Below are positions 7,671 through 12,904 of a stretch of 12,904 nt of DNA, in pieces. Location of the stretch: assembly GCA_002425705.1 (NCBI GenBank), contig DIMT01000009.1:19764-32667 (forward strand), read 5' to 3'. The notes under the pieces were generated by a model. It saw only the letters and a program-made list of their open reading frames with translations, was not told where the DNA came from and did not search any database. The stretch comes from Firmicutes bacterium UBA5559 (GTDB taxonomy: Bacteria; Bacillota; Clostridia; Peptostreptococcales; Anaerovoracaceae). The position numbers were made by a program, and so were the translations under genes. Position 1 is the first letter of the stretch. Every line of letters begins with the position of its first letter.

Positions 7671-8567
7671 CTATTTGCTGAACCGGGCAAAAATCTCCTG
7701 GATCACCCGGATGGCAGTCCAAGAAGTAATGTCATTGTTATCCAGGGGCGGAGATACCTCCACGATATCCATGGCCGCTACCGGCAGGTCCCGGAGAATC
7801 AATCTCACCAGCTCCACTAGTTCTCTGGATGACAAACCGCCCGCTACCGGAGTACCGGTTCCCGGAGCAAAGGCCGGATCCAGCACATCAATATCCAAGG
7901 TAAAATACAAGGCATCATAATCCTTAAAGTGATTATGAATCCTCTCATAAACCTTTTCAAACCCTTCTCGAAAGATTTCCGTAGCTGTCACCACCTGGAT
8001 TTCCGGATTGGCCTGGATAACTTCCAGCTCTTCTCTTTCCGCCGCCCGGATTCCCAGAAAAAAAAGATCTTCCGGGTCAACGATATCCTCCAGCGCCCGT
8101 TTTTCCGTATTGGCATGGGACCAGCGATGGCCGTCGAATTGGTGACACAAATCAAAGTGGGCATCAAAGTGTAGGATTCCGATTTTTTTATGTCCGTTCT
8201 CTTCCTGCACTTTCTTAAAAGCCCAGTGAAGAGGAATGGTCACCGAATGATCGCCCCCAAGGAAAAGGCTGAATTTTCCAAGTTTCATGATATTGTAAGC
8301 CTGATCGGACACCCCTTGAAAGGTCTCCTCCCAATTGGATGTAATCTCCGCGTCTCCAAAATCAAACATTAAGTGTTCCGGAATCGGCAAAAAAGAATCA
8401 CTGGCCTCCGGCATAAATTCGGAACTCAGATAACGGATTCTCTCAGGAGCCATGGACGCCCCTTTCCCGAAACTGGTCCCCCCATCAAAGGGAATGCCCA
8501 AAATACAAATTTTTGCCTCCTCCGGTTTTTCCGCGGAAAGACCCAGCCAAACCTTTTCATTATTCAT
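7671..8567 (-). CDS. speB: Agmatinase-like ureohydrolase (arginase family)
   Basis: Binuclear manganese hydrolase that releases urea from a guanidino substrate, most likely agmatine to putrescine; cytoplasmic. At 298 aa it has the family length. All six metal ligands are visible: His107 in LGGDHS; Asp135, His137 and Asp139 in FDAHFD; Asp225 and Asp227 in TLDIDVLDPAFAPGTGTP. His151 in SHAN and Glu270 in DIVEVSPPLD complete the active site. The substrate is inferred: related enzymes act on guanidinobutyrate or other guanidines, and the segment FDGHRWSHAN around His151 differs from B. subtilis SpeB. No arginine decarboxylase or spermidine synthase lies nearby. It begins 9 bp after the diguanylate cyclase stop; the AGGA site overlaps that TAG stop. 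It is the last gene before the terminator. Confidence 0.88.
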   Translation of the reverse strand: MNNEKVWLGLSAEKPEEAKICILGIPFDGGTSFGKGASMAPERIRYLSSEFMPEASDSFLPIPEHLMFDFGDAEITSNWEETFQGVSDQAYNIMKLGKFSLFLGGDHSVTIPLHWAFKKVQEENGHKKIGILHFDAHFDLCHQFDGHRWSHANTEKRALEDIVDPEDLFFLGIRAAEREELEVIQANPEIQVVTATEIFREGFEKVYERIHNHFKDYDALYFTLDIDVLDPAFAPGTGTPVAGGLSSRELVELVRLILRDLPVAAMDIVEVSPPLDNNDITSWTAIRVIQEIFARFSK

Positions 8568-8576
8568 CTGTCTATC

Positions 8577-10115
8577 CTAATCCCTTCCGAAAACTACGAC
8601 TCTGTTCCTTCCCTGCTCCTTTGCCTGGTAAAGAGCCCGATCCGCCTGACTGATCAGCATATCAAAATCAAAGACCTCCCCATTCAGTTCAGCAATGCCA
8701 ATGCTAACCGTCAACTTCATCAAATGATTCTCATGCTGAAATCCATACGCTTCCACTTCAGCCCGCAGTCCTTCCGCTTTCTGGAGAGCAGTTTCTCCAT
8801 CGGCATAAAGCATGACCGCGGCGAATTCTTCTCCCCCCATCCGGCCTGTTATATCTGTGCCCCGGAATTCATGGGCCATCATGGCTGAAAATTCCTTTAT
8901 AACCTGGTCACCGGCTGAATGGCCATAGGTATCATTGATTTTTTTAAAATGATCCAGGTCCATCATCAGCACGGCTAATTTTTCTTCGTATCTCACCGCC
9001 CGTTGATAAGCTTCTTCCCCCAGTTCCCGAAATCTCCTCCGATTATTTAGGCCGCTGAGGCTATCCCTATTAGCCATTTCCACCAGGCGGCGGTTCAGGG
9101 CTTCCCGTTCAGTCACATCCTCAAAAATGACCTGATATCCCAGGGTTTCATGTTGATTGCGAAAGGGCATGCTTCGAATGCTGACCGAACGAATCCCTTC
9201 CGGTGATTCCAATTGAACGATCTGATCCTTCTGGTTCCCGATGCTGTCCATCAGCTTTGGGTGAGCTTCCAGAAGGGCTTCTAAATTGTCCTCTCGGATT
9301 TGAATGCCAAGCCACTGAAAAAATCTTTTGCTGGATTCATTAAAATCCACTACCCGGTAAGAGCGGTTAAGCAGCAACAATCCCGAATCTGTATCCCGAA
9401 AAACCCGCTCCCGGGCCAGGGCTTTGATATCCAGAAAATTGTATCGGGTAAGGGCAAGCAGAATCAGCAAAATACAAGGAGGCAGGATCAATGCCGTGTA
9501 GTCTATTCCCGTACCGCCCAAATCCGTCATAATCAAAATCAACGCTAAATAGGGAAGGATGGATGCTATCAGAAACAACCGAAACTGAATCCTTTCACTG
9601 CCGACGCTCTTCCGGTATCGCTGGAAATAAAAAAAGGTGCAAAGAACCAAGGCAATAAAGGCATAAAGCATCTGCACATAGTAAAAGGGCCCTTTCGATA
9701 AAAGGAGAAAGGTATAATCCCCGATTTGATTCATTTGGATCTTACTGTAATAGAAGTGGTGGGAATCGTTGGTAAGCCGAAGGATAAAGGTTAGTACCGG
9801 TACAGCAAATACTGCTGCCCCTCCCCAACCTTTCAGAAGCCTTCCCCTTTCCGTGTAGAGGATCCCCACTACCAGCCACCAGGCCGGGAAAAAGGGTATG
9901 CCAAAATACTGAATCTGGTTCCAGAAAATCATATCTTCCATGGGAGAAACATTGATTTCCAACAGATAACCCAATAAGTATATCTGAATAGACAGGCATA
10001 GTGCTCCCAAAGCCTTTGCATAGCCGGACCTGCCCCGCAGAAAAGCGTACACGAACATAAACGTAAGCAGTAGCACTCCGGCAAAAAGATAGATATTGAG
10101 AAAGTTTATCAGCAT
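8577..10115 (-). CDS. Membrane diguanylate cyclase: 7TM sensor, PAS and GGDEF domains
   Basis: Predicted to make cyclic di-GMP from two GTP under control of a membrane and a PAS sensor, 512 aa. Residues about 1-225 hold roughly seven transmembrane segments with RLTNDSHHFYYS (113-124), typical of the histidine-kinase N-terminal 7TM domain. Residues about 240-335 form a PAS domain, and about 345-512 a GGDEF domain. Catalytic features are intact: MMDLDHFKKIND (384-395) with metal-binding Asp386, and GGEEF at 427-431. The RGTD at 418-421, five residues before GGEEF, is a canonical RxxD inhibitory site, so product inhibition is expected. There is no EAL or HD-GYP domain. A start at 10133 is possible, but it lacks a ribosome binding site and lies only about 6 bases after the predicted transcript start. 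AAAGGGGA precedes the ATG at 10115, so I chose that one. Confidence 0.93.
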   Translation of the reverse strand: MLINFLNIYLFAGVLLLTFMFVYAFLRGRSGYAKALGALCLSIQIYLLGYLLEINVSPMEDMIFWNQIQYFGIPFFPAWWLVVGILYTERGRLLKGWGGAAVFAVPVLTFILRLTNDSHHFYYSKIQMNQIGDYTFLLLSKGPFYYVQMLYAFIALVLCTFFYFQRYRKSVGSERIQFRLFLIASILPYLALILIMTDLGGTGIDYTALILPPCILLILLALTRYNFLDIKALARERVFRDTDSGLLLLNRSYRVVDFNESSKRFFQWLGIQIREDNLEALLEAHPKLMDSIGNQKDQIVQLESPEGIRSVSIRSMPFRNQHETLGYQVIFEDVTEREALNRRLVEMANRDSLSGLNNRRRFRELGEEAYQRAVRYEEKLAVLMMDLDHFKKINDTYGHSAGDQVIKEFSAMMAHEFRGTDITGRMGGEEFAAVMLYADGETALQKAEGLRAEVEAYGFQHENHLMKLTVSIGIAELNGEVFDFDMLISQADRALYQAKEQGRNRVVVFGRD

Positions 10116-10145
10116 AGATTCCCCTTTCAGCATATGAATAAAAAT

Positions 10146-10174
10146 ATCATAACACCGATGGTTTCTGTTTTCAA
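10146..10174 (-). promoter_or_regulatory. SigA-type promoter of the diguanylate cyclase-ureohydrolase operon
   Basis: On the minus strand TTGAAA (10174-10169) and TATGAT (10151-10146) are separated by exactly 17 bases, one mismatch from consensus in each box. Transcription would start near 10139. The -35 box overlaps the panC stop codon (TATTGA), so the promoter is embedded at the end of panC. Confidence 0.82.
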
Positions 10175-10956
10175 TAAACTTCCGAGGCGCTCACTCGAAT
10201 ATTGTCGATCAGTCTTACAGTCCCGAGTTTTACTGCTATTCCGATCAGAACCTTGCCATTGATTGACTGTAATCGCCTGAAACTATCTGCCTCGACGATT
10301 TCTATATATTCCACCGTGATATCCGAAGAATGCTCCATCATTCTTCGGAACATATCCTTGATTTTTTCGGGGGACTTTTCTCCATCCCGAATCATTTTTT
10401 CAGCTGTTTTCAGTCCATGATACAGAATACCTGCTCTCGTTCGCTGCTCCTGGCTCAGGAAAGCGTTTCTGCTGCTTTTAGCCAGTCCGTTCTCCTCCCG
10501 GATGGTAGGGCAGGAAATGATGTCAACAGGCATATTAAGGTCCGCCGTCATCCGTCTGATAATAGCCAGCTGCTGGGCATCCTTTTCACCGAAATAGGCT
10601 CTGTCCGGCTGGACCATATTGAAAAGCTTTGTAACAACGGTAGCCACAAAGCCTTCAGGATATATTTCATGATTATCCGGCAGAAACAGGATGTCGACTC
10701 CGCAATTTCTGCATTTCATCTTATCGTTGTCCAGGTCTCTTGGATATTTTTCCAAATCTTCTCCTGGCCCGAATTGAGCCGGGTTCACAAAGATGCTGGC
10801 AACAACCAATTCATTTTCTTTGCCGGCAGTTTCAAAAAGGCTCAGATGACCTTCATGGAGACTGCCCATGGTGGGAACGAAGCCAATAGTTTTTTCGGTC
10901 TTTCGGTAGCTGGACAGTTGCTGTCTCAACTCCTGGACGGTATAAACAATTTTCAT
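10171..10956 (-). CDS. panC: Pantothenate synthetase with internal deletion
   Basis: Family reaction: ATP-dependent condensation of pantoate with beta-alanine to pantothenate, the last step before CoA synthesis; cytoplasmic. Visible motifs: FVPTMGSLHEGHLSL (26-40) with the HxGH pair His34/His37, SIFVNPAQFGPGEDLEKYPR (54-73), GEKDAQQL (123-130) and SSRN (161-164), the KMSKS-like loop. It is only 261 aa; family members are usually near 280. The missing part is between EGF (101-103) and VATVVTKLFN (104-113). There other PanC proteins carry roughly 20-24 more residues ending in RPGHFRG, a conserved active-site segment. The frame stays open, so this is not a frameshift. Activity is therefore doubtful. 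Start: AAAGGAG five bases upstream of the ATG. No panB or panD is in the window. Confidence 0.9.
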   Translation of the reverse strand: MKIVYTVQELRQQLSSYRKTEKTIGFVPTMGSLHEGHLSLFETAGKENELVVASIFVNPAQFGPGEDLEKYPRDLDNDKMKCRNCGVDILFLPDNHEIYPEGFVATVVTKLFNMVQPDRAYFGEKDAQQLAIIRRMTADLNMPVDIISCPTIREENGLAKSSRNAFLSQEQRTRAGILYHGLKTAEKMIRDGEKSPEKIKDMFRRMMEHSSDITVEYIEIVEADSFRRLQSINGKVLIGIAVKLGTVRLIDNIRVSASEVY

Positions 10957-10976
10957 TTTTTCTCCTTTTTCTGACG

Positions 10977-11005
10977 AAAGCCCTGATACTGAGTATCAGG
11001 GCTTT
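10977..11005 (-). promoter_or_regulatory. Perfect palindrome in the panC leader
   Basis: Arms aaagccctgatact (10977-10990) and agtatcagggcttt (10992-11005) are exact inverted repeats around one base. The element lies between the panC promoter and its ribosome binding site, ending about 20 bases before the start codon. As RNA it would form a stable stem with a tight loop. It lacks a long T run on either strand, so it is a poor intrinsic terminator. It could stabilise the 5' end, attenuate transcription, block ribosome access or, as DNA, bind a dimeric repressor. Confidence 0.75.
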
Positions 11006-11049
11006 CCAACGGGTATGGCTCATGATGATGCCATCCTGATATTGGAGAT

Positions 11050-11079
11050 ATTGTACTGAATCCGGCAGGGTTTTGTCAA
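11050..11079 (-). promoter_or_regulatory. SigA-type promoter of panC
   Basis: The minus strand has a perfect TTGACA (11079-11074), an 18-base spacer and TACAAT (11055-11050), one mismatch from consensus. The expected start near 11043 gives a leader of about 87 bases that contains the palindrome at 10977-11005. The -35 lies 20 bases past the stop of the upstream Cys-rich gene. Confidence 0.85.
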
Positions 11080-11098
11080 GAAAATCAGGTCCCGAATT

Positions 11099-11899
11099 TT
11101 ACCGTGATTTTTCTTGTGGTACCCAGTTTTGTGGCCTGGACAACCCCGATGGAAGCTTTGTATATTGGTCCCCCTTTGCTGAATTGATCTGCATCTGGGT
11201 TAAAAAGTAACATTTTGACAGGTCAGCGCCCGCTAAATTGGCATCCCGAAGATCCGCTCCAAGGAATAGGCTTTCTCCAAGGGATTGCTTTGAAAAATCA
11301 GAGCCGATCAAGATGGCCATGGTAAAATCCCGGTTATCCGACCCTTTTATAAACCCTCCCCCTTTTTTGCGGATCACATCCTTCAATAATGGGTTCACCC
11401 GGCGGCGATAGGGTTCTATATCATAAGCCCCGATTTCTTCCGGTACGATTCCGGTTATCTCTTCATTCTCCCCTATTAAGCTACGGATTTCCTCCTTACT
11501 TCCTTCTGCATCCGCTAGCGCTAAAGCTTCCAGCAGAAACCATTTCATTTGATGAAGCTGAAATATACGATGAAAGACCCGGAACATTTCTGCAGAGATT
11601 ACCGGGTTTTCTTTCCAGTCTCCCCGGGAACGAAAAATTTGCGTTGTCTTCTGTCCGGCACCAAAGCAATCATAGGCCATACATCCCTTTAACCCTCTAT
11701 CCTGAAGAGAATCATGAATCCGGCAACGGAAATCTTTTTCCAAATATTTGCAAGGAACACCGGCAGCCTTATTCTCAGGAAATCCATCCACTTTAGCACA
11801 GTATAACGACACGCAGCAAAGGCCGGCGCAACTCCTGCAGTCGATTGCCAGAGAGTTTCTCTTCTCCGCCACCCATGCGCTTGTTTCCTTTTCAACCAT
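11099..11899 (-). CDS. Cys-rich pentapeptide-repeat protein, function unknown
   Basis: 266 aa, no signal peptide or membrane helix, so probably cytoplasmic. The N-terminal part (21-78) has nine cysteines, in the pattern CRSCAGLCC (21-29), then Cys34, Cys50, Cys59, Cys73 and Cys78, ending in AYDCFGAGQ (75-83). This suggests a zinc or iron-sulphur site, similar in spacing to YkgJ-type clusters. The middle (about 100-180) is helical without a recognised motif. Residues about 191-241 contain pentapeptide repeats of the A(D/N)Lxx type (GADLRDANLAGADLSK, 214-229), which form a right-handed beta helix in other proteins. The combined layout is, to my knowledge, a recurrent but uncharacterised family. 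A role in quinolone protection, known for some pentapeptide proteins such as Qnr, is not supported: the repeat tract is short. Start: AAGGA seven bases before the ATG. Confidence 0.85.
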   Translation of the reverse strand: MVEKETSAWVAEKRNSLAIDCRSCAGLCCVSLYCAKVDGFPENKAAGVPCKYLEKDFRCRIHDSLQDRGLKGCMAYDCFGAGQKTTQIFRSRGDWKENPVISAEMFRVFHRIFQLHQMKWFLLEALALADAEGSKEEIRSLIGENEEITGIVPEEIGAYDIEPYRRRVNPLLKDVIRKKGGGFIKGSDNRDFTMAILIGSDFSKQSLGESLFLGADLRDANLAGADLSKCYFLTQMQINSAKGDQYTKLPSGLSRPQNWVPQEKSR

Positions 11900-11929
11900 T
11901 TAACTATCCTTCCATCCTGTAATAAAACG

Positions 11930-11938
11930 TGCTATAAT
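11930..11938 (+). promoter_or_regulatory. Extended -10 promoter of the EamA transporter gene
   Basis: TGCTATAAT matches the extended -10 consensus TGnTATAAT exactly, predicting a start near 11945 and a leader of about 60 bases. The -35 position is weak (TTCCAT). On the opposite strand a TATTAT overlaps this site and may serve the divergent Cys-rich gene, but it has no clear -35. Confidence 0.65.
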
Positions 11939-12006
11939 ACTTTTCATGCAATCGCAAAGTAATACCACAAATTTAGTATATTTCTAGCCATATAAAGGAT
12001 CCCAAA

Positions 12007-12904
12007 ATGACGAACCAGCAATCCAATTCCATGCAAAAAACCAGTGTACGAGTAACCCTTGCCCTTTTTTCCTGCCTGCTCTGGGGCAGCGCCTTTCCGG
12101 CCATCAAGCTGGGCTACAGCCTCTTTCAAATCAACAGCACCGATATCGGAGGCCAGGCCCTCTTTGCCGGTACCCGGTTTTTTCTGGCCGGAGCCGTAAT
12201 CTTTCTTTTATTCAGCCTCAAAGAAAAGAAAATGCCCTTGCTGCGCAGAGATAATGCAGCGAAAGTGCTTGGCATCGGCATCTTTCAAATAGCTCTCCAA
12301 TATCTTCTCTTTTACATTGGTCTTGCTAACATTACCGGTACCCGGGGAGCCCTCATCAATGCCTGTCATGGCTTCATTACCATCATCGTTGCCCATTACC
12401 TCATAAAGGCAGAGCCTATGACCTGGCAGAAGGTTGCCGGATGCATCATCGGATTTACCGGGATTGCTGTACTGAATCTGGGGGGCGGAGGAGCTTCCGT
12501 TACCCTTCTCGGGGATGGCATGATCATCGCTGCAACTCTCATTTATGGGATTTGCTCCGTTTTCATTAAATTAATTTCCAAGGAAACCTCCGGGATGGTC
12601 ATCACCGCCTACCAGCTGCTCTCCGGCGGTTTCCTTCTATTGACAGCAGGGTTGCTTATGGGCGGATCCGTCCCCCTCATCACCTGGAAGGGCATCGTCC
12701 TCTTTTTATATCTTATCTCCATTTCAGCCGCTGCTTTCAGTATTTGGAACACCCTGATTCAGCACAATCCCATTGCCAAGATTGCCATCTTCGGCAGCAG
12801 CATTCCTGCCTTTGCCGCCATTTTATCCGCTCTCCTCCTTGGGGAGGATATTTTGACCTGGCAGAATCTGGTGGCTCTGATCGGTGTCAGCAGCGGCATA
12901 TTTC
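12007..12904 (+). CDS. DMT-superfamily EamA transporter (3' end beyond window)
   Basis: Inner-membrane exporter-type protein of the drug/metabolite transporter superfamily; 299 codons are visible before the window ends. Two EamA halves can be seen. The first starts with LFSCLLWGSAFPAIKLG (20-36), including the usual WGS/F-P motif, and ends near GCIIGFTGIAVLNLGG. The second starts with GDGMIIAATLIYGICSVFIK and ends with ALLLGEDILTWQNLVALIG, containing the characteristic LGE motif. Hydrophobic stretches recur as expected for ten helices. The substrate cannot be predicted; the family includes amino acid, nucleoside and drug exporters. The start was chosen because AAAGGA lies seven bases before the ATG at 12007 and because the perfect extended -10 lies upstream. 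It is transcribed divergently from the Cys-rich pentapeptide gene across a 107-bp gap. Confidence 0.93.
   Translation, partial: MTNQQSNSMQKTSVRVTLALFSCLLWGSAFPAIKLGYSLFQINSTDIGGQALFAGTRFFLAGAVIFLLFSLKEKKMPLLRRDNAAKVLGIGIFQIALQYLLFYIGLANITGTRGALINACHGFITIIVAHYLIKAEPMTWQKVAGCIIGFTGIAVLNLGGGGASVTLLGDGMIIAATLIYGICSVFIKLISKETSGMVITAYQLLSGGFLLLTAGLLMGGSVPLITWKGIVLFLYLISISAAAFSIWNTLIQHNPIAKIAIFGSSIPAFAAILSALLLGEDILTWQNLVALIGVSSGIF

Noticed and set aside
8373..8888. Plus-strand open frame (171 codons) opposite the ureohydrolase/cyclase junction
   Set aside because: It lies across two well-supported genes on the other strand and shows no domain.
10330..10974. Long plus-strand open frame (214 codons) opposite panC
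   Set aside because: Antisense to a clear panC reading frame, with no ribosome binding site or recognisable protein motif.
10977..11005. Palindrome as a classical terminator of the Cys-rich gene
   Set aside because: No adequate T run follows the stem on either strand, and it lies downstream of the panC promoter, so it would also stop panC.
10954..11023. Possible leader peptide starting at the minus-strand ATG at 11023, upstream of panC
   Set aside because: The frame does not stop at the panC start but runs on inside panC in another frame, and its ribosome site is poor; the leader hairpin explains the region better.
1..12904. Mobile elements, CRISPR arrays, tRNA or rRNA genes
   Set aside because: No transposase or integrase, no regularly spaced repeats, no terminal inverted repeats and no RNA-gene signature were found.

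Overview
The window looks like chromosomal core DNA of a low-to-mid GC Gram-positive bacterium, most likely a member of the Clostridia. The evidence is strong AGGAGG-type ribosome binding sites, TTGACA/TATAAT and extended -10 promoters, a class A PBP with a clostridial-style long C-terminus, a YqjM-type ene-reductase, and a CAAX-type membrane protease. I see no phage, transposon, tRNA, rRNA or CRISPR array. Ten CDSs are present: eight complete and two cut by the window edges.

Region 1-6363 is a minus-strand train. In transcription order it holds a GNAT acetyltransferase, a bifunctional class A penicillin-binding protein, a CPBP/CAAX-type intramembrane protease, exodeoxyribonuclease III and type I glutamine synthetase (3' end missing). 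Gaps run from a 1-bp overlap to 37 bp, so at least the first three genes are probably co-transcribed. The gene set looks like housekeeping (wall synthesis, DNA repair, nitrogen assimilation) rather than one pathway.

Region 6364-7670 holds a divergent promoter region, then a plus-strand YqjM/NamA-type ene-reductase. It ends at a strong bidirectional terminator shared with the convergent operon on the other strand.

Region 7671-10174 is a tight two-gene minus-strand operon with its own promoter: a membrane PAS-GGDEF diguanylate cyclase followed by an agmatinase-like ureohydrolase. This links c-di-GMP signalling with a possible polyamine enzyme.

Region 10171-11899 holds pantothenate synthetase and, upstream of it, a Cys-rich pentapeptide-repeat protein. 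panC has a near-consensus promoter and a perfect palindrome in its leader. Its product lacks about 20-24 residues of a normally conserved segment. Divergent from the Cys-rich gene, a DMT/EamA transporter starts at 12007 and runs off the right edge.

The observations most worth checking are the panC internal deletion, the palindrome in the panC leader, the diguanylate cyclase-ureohydrolase operon and the Cys-rich pentapeptide protein. I did not find a clear unknown multi-gene system.
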